A stretch of DNA of 64,000 nt, taken from the NCBI RefSeq assembly GCF_023856365.1, contig NW_026042412.1, positions 248,001 through 312,000 on the forward strand, written 5' to 3'. This DNA is from Brienomyrus brachyistius. Lineage: Eukaryota > Chordata > Actinopteri > Osteoglossiformes > Mormyridae. Positions 9,083 to 18,779 of the stretch are shown here, piece by piece (positions within the stretch are counted from its first letter, which is position 1; every line of letters begins with the position of its first letter). The notes below the pieces were generated by a model. That model had not been told where the DNA came from. It did no database searches and saw nothing but the letters and a program-made list of their open reading frames with translations. The translations under genes and the position numbers were made by a program.

Positions 9083-11270
9083 TCAGCCATCAGAAACAGC
9101 CAGACGGTCTCCTTCAGCTTCTTTAGTGTCCTTGGAAGCCAAGGCAGTTTTAGGTCTGAGAAGAGGTTTATCAGAAGGACACATATTACGTCGTTTGTCC
9201 TGAAATGTAACATGGGGAGGAAAAGTTAAGCGGTTTAGTCAGATTGGAGTCGTTTATTCAGCAGTGGCAGCGCCAGTGACTTAATGCTACAGGTGCTATA
9301 GGGGAGTGAGATTATTTAGACCGGGTGCTTTAGCTTTTCAGCTTATGTAGATGGTGTATAGAAGCACACAGCACGATAAGCTACAGCATGGATAAAATAG
9401 GATAAAATATAAAATTCTAACGTCTAGCTCACAGAGCCTCTATGTGTACTTTGAAGAAAAAATACACTACAAGTATGCTGTAAAAACCGCAAAAATGTCT
9501 TACACAATATACAGATTTTACAGATAGTTAAAGAAAAAATGAAACCAATATTTTGGGGGTGCTGTGGGGGTACTATGGTCATTGGAGGAGGAGCTAGAGC
9601 CCCCCCCCCCAAGCTTTTCCTTGGTGCTGCCACTGTTGTTCAGATTAAAAGTAACATTGTCATTAATAAACAGTACTCTGATCAAATTTTTGCATGTACA
9701 AACACAATCAAAGTTTAACCACATGTTTAGACACAATTCACACACCTGTTACATTTCCATAATGCTAAGACTCTCTACACTTACTTCATCCACTTTCTTG
9801 TTTGGTACACAGTCATTTGATGGATGTGTAAGATCATTACCAGACCGTCTGCTGCAAACTCTACAGTTAATGAATGGCTGCAAAAACACACAGACACACA
9901 AAAACAGTATTTAAAGAGTGGTGGGCAATAAATACAGTGAGAGAAGGTGTAGTAAAGATATATCTAATGATTTAAGGCAGAGCTGCTGGAGTGCAGGGTT
10001 TAATGACACAGAACAATTTTAGAGGAAAGAGCTTCCAAAGCAGGGTCACCATAAGGCTATATTATACAAAGCAAGTTCATCTAAAAGTATGAACAACAAA
10101 TCCCGTTTAACTGAACACTGCTCTGTATTAAAATACTGTCCTCCGATCAAGCTAAGTGGTCCTGTAGTTCACTATTTAAAGAGGTAAATTTAAAGGGTAA
10201 TTCACACTGCACATCTACCCTGCTCTGACCAGGTTTAATTACTGGCTTTCTAATTAAAACAAGAGTTAAGTCCTGCCCTTTCACCACAAAACACCACACT
10301 GCCATTTAAGGCTGATTTCAACAATGAGTTTTAGTTAACCTGGCTCGATTGAGTTAACTCTGGGTATGTAAAACCCGCTTTGTAGTACAGCCCACAGGTC
10401 TTTAAATAAGGCCAGCTAGGGTTCATAGCTCGAAGCATAATCTACAGGTCACCCCTCAGATGATTAGCATTTGCTTCTGCCTGGTAATCCAGCCTTTAAG
10501 CCTGTAAACCTACTAAAATTTGAGAATAAGGTGAAGGAACTGGCTCTTTGAGGCCACCTATGTATTTGTTACTTTATTGTTGGCTAACTTTCCCCCGCAG
10601 GGCATCAAAAAAGTTAACATGAACCTAAATTAATTTGCTAACTGATATGTCCAATGCTCACAGTCACAGTGACTCTTTACTTACCCTCTTGTCCATGAAA
10701 ATACAGTCAGCCCGATGGTCTGTTGCAGTTGACTTTGGACATTTTGTTGCTCTCAAGAGAATCTCAATGTCAATGTATTCACTGCTGATCTAAATCACAT
10801 AAACACGTTATATACAAAATTGCCTACAACTGTTTTAAAGGCAATATAACAAACAATAATCACCCAAAAAATGGCAAACTGTCACAGACTTGACTGCAGC
10901 AGATTCAGAGAGAAACTGTGAGAAGGTAAAATTGACCAGGGCTGAGATATACAACCATCACTTTCATTGTGAAGAGACATTAAGCATCATATGCATTGAA
11001 ATTAAAACATCAAAATCAATGTGATACTCATTAGTTCAGCTTGCAGATGATGAAAGTTTCACACTTTTGTAAACACTTTCTCAGCAGTTACCTTCGGACG
11101 GCCCTGGATGTTATAGAAATTCATGTGCTGACGGGTTCCTTGATGAGCATTTTCGACTGCGAGTTTAATGGCCGTCTTGTGAGTGCAGGGAGACTGTGGT
11201 AATCTTGCTGGGCCTCTGTGGAGATAAGCAGAGCTCCATAAGCCAAAACCAGAAGCAGCAGGCGGGTCAT
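9083..11270 (-). pseudogene. rarres2: Chemerin-like gene (rarres2-like), 4 exons, frameshift in exon 1
   Basis: Four exons in transcript order are 11270-11092, 10789-10685, 9877-9785 and 9199-9083. The introns start GTAACT, GTAAGT and GTAAGT and end in AG, and the three junctions are all phase 0. Conceptual length is 60+35+31+38 = 164 residues; human prochemerin is 163. Exon 1 encodes a signal peptide (MTRLLLLVLAYGALL) and then DYHSLP...RR. One base is missing at about 11171-11172, after codon 33. The next frame continues AIKLAVENAHQG, so the literal frame stops early. Exon 2 has LLRATKCPK and ends MDKR; exon 3 begins PFINCRVC; exon 4 begins DKRRNMC. The cystatin-fold Cys spacing matches fish chemerin as I recall it. 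Chemerin is a secreted chemoattractant and adipokine activated by C-terminal cleavage. The frameshift could also be an assembly error. Confidence 0.65.
9590..9615. repeat. Poly-C tract in intron 3
   Basis: A run of about eleven C residues follows AGCTAGAGC. The offset to copy A' changes by one base here, so the tract length differs between copies. Confidence 0.6.
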
Positions 11271-11594
11271 CTTCCTCTCAGCTTTGAAGGGAGAAGCAGG
11301 ACTGAGGACACTGATCTGTGGTCCCCTTATCCAGCACGTCCAGGGGCGTGTCCTTCACTCGAAACAAACAGACCTTTGAACAACATTGGAAAACTCTTCA
11401 GGATGAATTGAGGCAGGTGGTCAAGTGGGTTTATTGTTATTTCAGCAATATACACAGTACACAGTGAAAGGAAACATTGTTCCTCCTGGACCACGGTGCA
11501 ACACAAAGAAGAAAAACAGAAACAACACAAGATGACACAAGTGCGGGCAAGATAGAACTATACAGAGTGAAAGGAGCACAAACAGAGGGAGAAA

Positions 11595-12000
11595 GTGCAA
11601 GATAAACACAAGAGCAACAATACAATACTACAGGACAAGACAGCGCAGTCAAGAACACAGAGTGCAGCCAGAGCTAACCTGAATAGGGGCATCAAGGTTG
11701 CCAGGCAGGCAGAGAAACAGAAAATAGAGGTCTACTTCACATACAACAACCCACAGTGGGTGTGGCAGGGAATACAACACATTACAAACTTCAAAGGCAA
11801 CAACACCGTCACTGTTAACAGCAACGCCCTTTTAGCAAAGGAGCTAAACAGCTTCTTTGCTCGTCTGGAGGAACACAGAGCAGACATAGCCACACTGCCC
11901 CCTCCCCCAATCTCCAGCACTCACAGACTCCCTCTGCAGGAACACCACGCGAGAAGGCACATTGCATCTCTAGGTGTGTGGAGTTTAAGACAAGGCAAGT
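11595..12000 (+). pseudogene. LINE ORF2 fragment, linker between endonuclease and RT
   Basis: The frame contains the motif VWQGIQHITNFKGN, then ALLAKELNSFFARLEEHR and a Pro-rich LPPPP segment. This arrangement is typical of the stretch just before the reverse-transcriptase domain in jockey/CR1/Rex-type LINE proteins of fish. It ends at LQEHHARR, where the RT should begin, and unrelated LINE sequence follows. Upstream sequence from about 11425 (TTTATTGTTATTTCAGC and so on) resembles dispersed fish repeats but does not extend the frame. Confidence 0.7.
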
Positions 12001-12002
12001 GA

Positions 12003-12535
12003 TGCTACGATAATATAATTCCTTGGTAAGACCCCACCTAGAATATTGTGTGCGGGTTTGGTTACCATACCTTAAGAAGGACATTGCTGCCTTGGAAAAG
12101 GTGCAACGTAGGGCAACGAGAATGATTCCTGGTCTTAGAGGAATGTCTAATGAGGAGCGGTTAGCTGAGCTGAATCTGTTTAGCCTCGAGCAAAGGAGAC
12201 TAAGGGGGGACATAATCCAGGTGTTTAAGATTCTAACAGGTCTGGATGCTGTTCAGCCAAATGGCTATTTCAATGTTAGTTTAAATACCAGAACTCGTGG
12301 CCATAAGTGGAAATTAGCTGGAGAACATTTTAAAACGAATTTGATGAAGCATTTCTGTACACAGCGTGTAGTTAGAGTATGGAATAGTCTTCCTGTTATT
12401 GTAACACAAGCTAAAACCCTGGGTTCTTTTAAATCAGAGCTAGATAAGATTTTTGAGCTATTAGCTAAGTTCTCCTCAAAGGAGCTTGATGGGCCGAATG
12501 GCCTCCTCTCATTTGTAAATCTCTTTGGTTCTTAT
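12003..12535 (+). pseudogene. 5'-truncated CR1/L2-type LINE: RT C-terminal region and 3' end
   Basis: It reads LVRPHLEYCV, then LEKVQRRATRMIPGLRG, LRGDIIQVFKILTGLD and RVVRVWNSLP, the conserved C-terminal (thumb) end of CR1/L2-clade reverse transcriptase. There is no ATG start; the frame begins at TTG 12023. The 3' end GATGGGCCGAATGGCCTCC, followed by CTTTGGTTCTTATG, is typical of these LINE tails. The catalytic RT core is absent. It sits inside a different LINE, whose pieces flank it on both sides. Confidence 0.8.
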
Positions 12536-12655
12536 GAGTCAGCTTACAGAGATGAGGTCCAGAAACTGATAGGTTGGAGTTCAGCAAACAATTTGGCACT
12601 AAACAGCACAAAGACAAAGGAATCACTGACTTCAGGAAGGATGGAGGCGACACTG
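12536..12655 (+). pseudogene. RT fragment of the interrupted LINE
   Basis: YRDEVQKLIGWSSANNLALN, followed by STKTKE, matches the RT region after the catalytic motif in jockey/Rex-type elements (usual form: YR.EV..L..WC..NNL.LN.SKTKE). It is in frame with the CR1-type fragment before it, so the 247-residue frame ending at 12766 is a chimera of two LINEs. A GGAT tetranucleotide run follows at 12667-12680. Confidence 0.65.
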
Positions 12656-12769
12656 GCCTGCCTAGATGGATGGATGGATGTTTTTATTGACATTGTAAGT
12701 ACAATGAGATTTAGTTTGGAACGCGCCAGCAGCTACACAGTATATTTACAATTATATAGATTGTGAGGC

Positions 12770-14640
12770 ATAAAATAAGGTGTGAGTAATATAACATAAC
12801 GACATAATATAAGTAATCATTAATTAATCATTACAGATGGTATGAGGTGTGAACCGCTAGGCTGCTATGGCATGTTTGGTATCAAACCGATGGAAAATCA
12901 CTCCAGTTTCCAAATCTGGTCAGTGGTTACCACGAAAGTGAATATATCAAAAGTTACACCAGCCTAACGAAAATCATCAATACAAGGGAAATCACTCTGG
13001 TCATAAATCTCAAAAGGACTGATACAGACCCCCTTCCGAAAGCCCGCCAAATGGATGGTCAGCCATTGGTCCAGGAGTCGAATTCCTGGTCACTCCTATT
13101 CACGAACTTTACACTATAAAACCTGGCACCTCAGAACAAAGCCAGGAGAGGAGAAACAGAAGGGAGGAGAAAACAAAAGACCATCAGCACGAAGAGAGGC
13201 AGAGAACATCAGCCCAAGAGAAGAGAAGCCCACAAGAAGCCCTCCTGAAGCCTATCAGTGAAGACCCAGCTGGACAGAGAACTGCAACCAAGCCCAAGCT
13301 TCACCAGGAGAGGGAATCAGAGGGGCTCCACTCCAACAACCGCTGCAAACACCGCGCCTCCCTGAGTGCCATCACCCATCAGCTCATCAGCCTCCGCAAC
13401 CAACTGCCAAGACCCCCCCCCCCCCCCACTCTGCAACCAAGTAAACAAACTTCCTTTCATTTATAACAACCTAAACTCCTATTCACCTGCTATATTACTT
13501 TAGGACAGTATTTCCACAAATTGCTTGCTTTGCAGAACAGTATTTTCCCTTTTAAGGTTACTCATTTTAAATCTGGTCATTGCATTTTCATGATTACATT
13601 GTTTGTGTCCACTCCGTTATTTCGTGTTTATTGTTTGTTAGGTGTAATGTCTGTCTTATGTTAGTTATAGGAATAAATGCATGTCTTTTACACAACTTCA
13701 GCCTCCGTTCATTGAGTGCTCACAAGAATCCCTGCCTGTGCGATCTACGCTCTGAAACCTCAAATTCGCCTGAAATATCGCGAGACTCTCTCTCATTGGC
13801 CGTGAGGGGAGCTTCGCTACCGATCGTTTACATTACCTGGTGACGCAGCTCGTTGGACAAGCCTTCTATTCTAACCCAGGTTATTACGTGATACTGGTTA
13901 TTAATGAGTTCCATTTAAGTCACACATTAACAGACTCACGGTGTTTCGCAATTGAGTTTGAGCCGACCATTCAGCATAAAAATTGGTTAATAATCACAAG
14001 GCACAAGGTTTAAACTTATTCTGAGCACACAATTTAAACTTTTTATGACCGAACGTGCAGTGAAGAAGCGCTACTGTCAACTGGTTGCAAAAGTCGCACT
14101 CATGGCAATCTGAAGGCATTTAAGCGGGATCATATGGGCTTATTATAGTTATTTTTATTTCTATTATTAGTAGTTATATTATTTTGTTTTATTTTCGGTG
14201 ATTTCATTGTAGTTCTTTCGTATTAAACTGCAGTAAACTTTAACCCTATGTCTGACGAGATTCTCAGATGTAGCGCTTTGTTTCCAGGTTCAATTCGGAC
14301 GAGTGTCTCCGTTTCTATATATCCTGGGAGAGATCTCTCTATTAGCGAACGGGAATACTTGTTATGAGGTTCTAACCTAAATTATGTTGCGCTTGGACAT
14401 AAGACCGATAGCTTAGTTACCTATCAGGATCATACTCGTATGTGTGTGCCTGCTTTAGACAAAGCAAGTTTAACACAACTTTGCGCTGTGAGCCAAGTGT
14501 GTGTCATTTAGAAATTGGGAGTCTCCTGTGCTTGAGACCCGCCGTGGTTAAGCACCATTTGCGACGAGATATAGTGCACTCACAATTTAAATCTGTCGCC
14601 GTAACGCGTGCGCCGTCTCGCTTCAGTAATTGTTTTAAGG
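12770..14640 (+). other. Non-coding stretch with promoter-like and poly(A) signals, possible old LTR
   Basis: A good TATA box (CACTATAAAACC, 13111-13122) is followed by a purine-rich leader, a poly-C run near 13411-13426 and AATAAA at 13672-13677. The spacing would fit the U3-R-U5 order of an LTR on the plus strand, but I could not define TG...CA ends, a target duplication or a primer-binding site. The part from 13880 to 14640 shows nothing I recognise. Confidence 0.3.
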
Positions 14641-14643
14641 GGT

Positions 14644-14784
14644 GATGACGAAGATGAAGAATTTACTTTCCTGAAGAGGAGCAGGATGGGTCACGCGTTC
14701 TGTAAGATTTGTCTCCCACGGGGAAGGAACGATGTCAGTCGGCATGAAAAATCCAAGTCATTAGTGAATGACAGAGCCGCATGA
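14644..14784 (+). pseudogene. BED/TTF-type zinc-finger fragment (hAT-transposase-like)
   Basis: One open frame reads DDEDEEFTFLKRSRMGHAFC, then KICLPRG, then DVSRHEKSKS and a stop. The C-x2-C ... H-x-K-S-K-S layout resembles the N-terminal zinc finger of hAT-type transposases and the host proteins derived from them. It begins exactly at the end of the duplicated block, so it is present only downstream of copy A. The array unit carries a diverged version of its last part. Confidence 0.45.
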
Positions 14785-14921
14785 GTGAACATGAAAAATT
14801 AATAGAAAATAAATGACAAATGGTTATTTTATATTTTATATATTTTATATATTTATATTTATATTATATTTTATATAATTTATATTATTTTATATTTCCT
14901 GTCTTAAAATGTAAGGGATAC
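14785..14921. repeat. AT-rich tract shared with 40885-40980
   Basis: A TATATTTTATA-rich run is followed by ATTTCCTGTCTTAAAATG and TAAGGGATAC. The same order lies at the right end of the tRNA-like array (40885-40980). There it joins directly to TGGAGCC, with no LINE between. Confidence 0.8.
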
Positions 14922-16638
14922 ACATGGTCATTTCCGTTGTTTCCTGTTTCCTGCGAGAGTGATACTGACTGCTAGCGCGCGAACTTTGAAACCATAGATA
15001 TCACCTAAATAATAATTCGAGTTAAGTCATTGGGAAAAAGCTTCGCAAGATTAATAATCCTCCAAAATAAATAAATAAAATTTCCCAGACCCCGACGGAT
15101 TAATCACCTACGCAAGTACCGACCCACGATCTTCGTTCAATTAAGAAGGTGCTTCCAGCCTTACAGCCTCAGTTTACGTAAGTACAACGCCATGTCTACT
15201 GTTCCGTGTTCTGAGTGTAATATGTTTAGCTATTCTTCTCCAGTCATTAGCGGTATTTATACATGTGAGAAGTGTCAGTTAGTCGCTAGACTGACGGAGA
15301 AGATTGTAGTGTTAGAGGGACGTATCCGGACGTTACATAACATTCAGGAGAATGAGAGTTTTATTGACTCAGTATTAGCGGCTCCGGATATGTCCGCGAT
15401 AGCCAGTAAGTCTCCCCCTGCTCCGGCAGCAGAGCCTTCGCAGCAAGGCGAGTGGGTGACGACCCGGCGGCATAGTCGCAAATCCAAACCAAACTTACAC
15501 CGGCACCATTCGCCTATCCGCGTTTCCAACAGGTTCTCCCCACTCAGTGAAACTCCCACTGAGACGCCTGTTGAAAGTGCTCTAATAATTGGTGATTCTA
15601 TTCTAAGAAACGTGAGAGTAGCGACTCCAGCGACCATTGTAAATTGTCTCCCGGGTGCCAGAGCGACCGACATCTCGGCAAATTTAAAAGTGCTGGCTAA
15701 AAGTAAACGTAAATACTCTCAGATAGTTATCCACGTCGGCACTAATGATGTCCGATTGAGGCAATCGGAGATCACAAAGGCAAATTTTAAAGAGGTGTGC
15801 AACATTGCGAAGAAGATGTGTGTGTCAGTAACGTGCTCTGTCCAGACTAAAAACTCAAGTCCAGACTAAAAACACACCTGTTTAGTTTAGCGTATAGGGA
15901 CACTAGTTCTAGCCCTAGCTAACTCTTCACTCCCAGGCAGACCTGTAGTGTGAGGTGTAGAGCTGGGTGGGGATCGGTGCCATTGGCTTTGGATGAACTG
16001 GATTGTCAGTGCTGTCACTCTAGCTTTGCAATCTCTTGTGGAACTGGAGTGCTGACATTTCAGGGACTCCCCATGCCGGCATTCCCACTTGCCTCTCCCT
16101 CCTACTGATGCTGCCATAGCCATATCTGCCGGAGCTTGCAGATTGCACTTCATATTGTACTCACCTAGCTTTTAGCACTGCCAATAGCCTCCTCTACTAT
16201 GCCTAATTGTACATTTTATTTCCCCTACTCCTCCTGGGGGTGATGCCTGGAGACCTCAATCTATCAAGATATCCAGCACACCCGACCACCACCAGTGACG
16301 TCCCTGCATCCAGCTCGCCGTTCTGATCTTCCATGTATGACCCGCTGCCTTACCTCTGGTTGCCTGGCAATTGGAAGAAGACTCGGCTTCGGCATTGGCT
16401 TATCTTCCTTGCTCTCCTCTCTCTATTTGACTATCCCTGCCGGCCCCTGGAGGATGGGCTTCCCCTTTGAGTCTGGTCCCTCTCAAGGTTTCTTCCTTCT
16501 AGGGAGTTTTTCCTTGCCACTGTCGCCTATGGCTTACTCACTGGGGGCTTTGGGTGAGGATACTGTAAAGCGCTTTGAGACAATGTAATGTTGTGATAAT
16601 GCGCTATATAAAAATAAATTTGTTTGTTTGTTGTTGTT
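14922..16638 (+). mobile_element. L2-type LINE derivative with ORF1 only (half-a-LINE)
   Basis: The 1717-bp insertion is flanked by GATAC at 14917-14921 and 16639-16643. The uninterrupted target (GGGATAC then TGGAGCC) is present at 40974-40987, which makes this a filled/empty site pair. It has a 5' leader, ORF1 (15192-15869), then 3' UTR from about 15870, ending in GCGCTATATAAAAATAAATT and a TTTG/TTG repeat tail, as in L2-clade LINEs. No endonuclease or RT is present. At 15850-15875 the words GTCCAGACTAAAAAC occur twice in tandem, marking the internal deletion or template-switch joint. Confidence 0.8.
15192..15869 (+). CDS. LINE ORF1 protein with zinc motif, coiled coil and truncated SGNH/GDSL esterase domain (225 aa)
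   Basis: The N terminus has C6-x2-C9 and C25-x2-C28, a small zinc-binding motif. Residues 29-56 are heptad-like ([18 protein letters not shown]), consistent with a trimerising coiled coil. After a basic Pro/Ser-rich linker comes an SGNH hydrolase fold: the serine block is IIGDSIL (GDS, residues 134-136) and block III is VGTND (about 182-186). The final DxxH block is lost because the frame ends at [11 protein letters not shown] after the joint near 15850. ORF1 proteins of this kind bind LINE RNA in CR1/L2-type elements. The start ATG has an acceptable context (CGCCATGTC). Confidence 0.8.
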   Translation: MSTVPCSECNMFSYSSPVISGIYTCEKCQLVARLTEKIVVLEGRIRTLHNIQENESFIDSVLAAPDMSAIASKSPPAPAAEPSQQGEWVTTRRHSRKSKPNLHRHHSPIRVSNRFSPLSETPTETPVESALIIGDSILRNVRVATPATIVNCLPGARATDISANLKVLAKSKRKYSQIVIHVGTNDVRLRQSEITKANFKEVCNIAKKMCVSVTCSVQTKNSSPD

Positions 16639-16643
16639 GATAC

Positions 16644-17363
16644 TGGAGCCTGGTTGCGGTGGTGGGATGGCTCACGGCGGGTGCCGGAAAATTTCCTTTA
16701 TTTTCAAATCCAAACCTTGACAGGTATGCTGCTGTTCCAAATCATGGGTGCATGTTACAAGTGCGGAACATATTTTAACTTAGTACTAACTTAGCATCAT
16801 ATTTGATCTGATTCGACTGAATATCCCAGGTTTCCATCTCTCATGCATCTGGTGTGACGTGTTTTCAGACTCTCAGGCTGGCGCAAAGAAATCTTACGGG
16901 AATTGAACGTCTCACTCCGGCCAGCTGACCAAAGTTGGTAACCTTGGTATTGTGTGTAGGAGATTCGGTATAACTATAATTTCGTTCTCCATTTACATGC
17001 CCGTAGTGTCTTTAAGTGTTATGTAGTTTTGCCTGAAACGCAAAAATAAAACAAAGCAATTAAAGCCGTAAGTGGCTCAAATTGTGCTTTAGCGATTGAA
17101 GAACTTTTGTCGGAAGTTGGATTCGAACCCACGCCTTACTTGGGAGAACAGAATACCAGAATAGAGTAGGTTAAGTCCAGCCTTGGCTTCCAAGCTGACG
17201 TTTTTCTACATATGTGCTTGTGTATCATGCACAGTAAGAGGGGGCAGGCAAGGAGAGAATTTCTCTCTTTGGGGATCAATAGAGTGTTGTTATTATAACG
17301 TCTAAAAAGTATGATGGTCTGTCGATAAATCAATAAGAAAATAAATGAAGTCGTTTTCGCGAA
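16644..17363. repeat. Left flank of the tRNA-like array, repeated at the right flank
   Basis: The sequence from TGGAGCCTGGTTGCGG to about GAAGTCGTTTTCGC recurs at 40981-41690, with a further partial copy at 41757-42046. Its last 100 bp contain GTATCATG(C/G)ACAGTAAGAGG, GATCAATAGAGTG and AACGTCTAAAAAGTATG, which also form the middle of every array unit. The flank keeps an extra CAGGCAAGGAGAGAATTTCT segment missing from array units, so it looks like the less-deleted source. Confidence 0.8.
17108..17199 (-). tRNA. tRNA-Leu-like relic (pseudogene)
   Basis: Read on the minus strand it runs from GTCAGC through an A-box-like GGAAGCCAAGGCTGG, a long variable region, and a perfect B box (GGTTCGAATCC) after GGCGTG, to CTTCCGACA. 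Length (92 nt) and order resemble a class II tRNA (Leu). The acceptor pairing is incomplete and the anticodon stem is degenerate, so no anticodon can be read. It is probably a pseudogene or the head of an old SINE. Confidence 0.35.
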
Positions 17364-17533
17364 CACGCTGGAAAAGCCAGGGGCCGGACCGACTGTAGGG
17401 GGCGTGGCCAGAGACAGCCATCTCAGGCTGTCAAGTCTCCCGTTTTGGCCGGGAAACTACCGTATTTTACTTCTCTTTCCCGCCGTCCTCCCGTATTAGT
17501 ATTTTCCCGTAAATCTCCCTTATATTATATAGT

Positions 17534-17605
17534 TGCTGGATAGTGTAGTGGTAAGATCGCCGCCTTTCACACGGGAGACCGGGGTTCGAATCACGGTTGT
17601 GGCCA
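17534..17605 (+). tRNA. tRNA-Glu(UUC)-like, pair 1 left
   Basis: In the consensus 72-nt sequence the anticodon loop is CTTTCAC (anticodon UUC), the A box is TAGTGTAGTGG and the B box GGTTCGAATCC. Acceptor pairing is poor, and the anticodon stem has G-G and C-A mismatches, so all copies are best called tRNA-like or pseudogenes. This copy has TCACGG instead of TCCCGG, breaking its B box. A TTTT tract lies about 10 nt downstream. Confidence 0.5.
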
Positions 17606-17678
17606 AAAATATATTTTATATATTTTATATATTTATATTATATTTATATTATATTTTTTATATATTGTATTATATAGT

Positions 17679-17750
17679 TGCTGGATAGTGTAGTGGTAAG
17701 ATCGCCGCCTTTCACACGGGAGACCGGGGTTCGAATCCCGGTTGTGGCCA
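17679..17750 (+). tRNA. tRNA-Glu(UUC)-like, pair 1 right
   Basis: Consensus sequence with intact A and B boxes. It is followed by GAAACAACTGC and, 26 nt later, by the TTGA target site of LTR copy 1. Confidence 0.55.
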
Positions 17751-17780
17751 GAAACAACTGCTATCACAACTAGAGATTGA

Positions 17781-18779
17781 TGTAAGGACATAAAACTTAT
17801 AGGTCCTGCAGGCCCCAACTCTGATCAGCCTGCATCAGTCCATCTCAGAGCTCCAAGAAAAGGATCCACTGGCCCAGGCAAGATTGGACTCCACGCATCA
17901 AACCATCCCTTTTAAGGAAGGCAAAGCCCTGCCGGCTCCTGAGAATAACTGGAGCAATACAGAAAAAGCAAGACCTTTCACCCCCTGGAGTGGCCGGAGT
18001 TCCACAGTCAAACCACAGCAACAACAGCTGTCAGTCCCCAGACACAGACACCTTTTCCACTAGAAATAGGATAACTCACCACACATAGATGTTAGGGACA
18101 AATACACGCATGTTTGGTCTCGTTTGAATAGGCATGAGACGGCGAGTGTTATACACTCAGATTTAAGGCAGTATAGTTTTCCCTAAGAGAACTATAGAAA
18201 CTTCGGCTAAACCCACCAAACTGAGAGAGCCTCTCACATGGCAGAACAAGGGAATTACGACCACCCCCTAAAGTGATCTGATTGGCTGAGGACTTGAGAA
18301 CCAAGGCCAACAATGCCCCTAAAATTAACCGTTGACCGAAATTGGTCAGTCTTCAGAGACATGCCATCACCTGGTTTGGATACTTAAGGAAGGGCCTCAG
18401 AAGGATTCGGGGAGTTACTCTGTAATCAGAGCTCCCACAGAGAACTGCGTGAAAGTCCATCTGTAGTCAGATACTTTCCGCAGAACTTTGTGCACTCTCA
18501 GCTGAGGAATGTGATTGTTTAATATTGTATTTGTCCAAATGTATTTACAAGTATGTGGCCACATGTCAATAATTATATATTGTAATATGTTTAATAAATG
18601 TTGTCTTGATTACTTCATGACTGTCTGATTTGCTAACTTCTTTATAAACTTTCCAGATTGGACTTCTATCCTGATTAGGACTAAAGTGATAAATACTATC
18701 TTGCAGCCTCTGGGTTAAATCCCCTTTATCCGGGTCCCAAACTCGACTGCCCAAGTTAAGTTAGGTGGATACCAAAACC
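17781..18779 (+). mobile_element. Solo LTR copy 1, 3'-deleted
   Basis: It begins TGTAAGGACATAAAAC after the TTGA at 17777-17780, like the other four copies, but breaks off after ATACCAAAACC. The direct word GGATACCAAAAC occurs twice at the break. Sequence then rejoins the array unit at AACGTCTAAAAAG, so about 770 bp of LTR and the first part of the next unit are missing. Confidence 0.8.

Larger units (their letters stand above)
1..14642. repeat. Segmental duplication, copy A (direct orientation)
   Basis: This block recurs in the same orientation as copy A' about 48.16 kb downstream. Order and content match throughout: satellite, Tc1 element, GC-rich unit, hydrophobic ORF pair, rarres2-like gene, LINE mosaic and the AT-rich 3' part. 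The offset is 48155 from about 3.1 to 8.0 kb, 48162 after a 7-bp difference near 8038, and 48162-48163 beyond the poly-C tract near 9600. I noticed few substitutions, for example near 6349, 7917, 8979, 9098, 9409 and 12159. Homology stops abruptly at 14642. The left limit is beyond the window. It may be a recent genomic duplication or an uncollapsed haplotype. Confidence 0.93.

Noticed and set aside
8835..9203. 122-codon plus-strand ORF
   Set aside because: It spans an L2 3' UTR fragment and the antisense of rarres2-like exon 4, so it has no independent support.
17534..17605. Fully functional tRNA-Glu genes
   Set aside because: Anticodon UUC is readable and both promoter boxes are present, but the acceptor arm barely pairs and the anticodon stem has two mismatches, so I call them tRNA-like with moderate confidence.
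17783..18779. The LTR segment as a tRNA-linked SINE body
   Set aside because: TG...CA ends, the 4-bp duplication and a collinear 1771-bp length in four copies fit a solo LTR better. The tRNA-like genes lie outside its target duplication.
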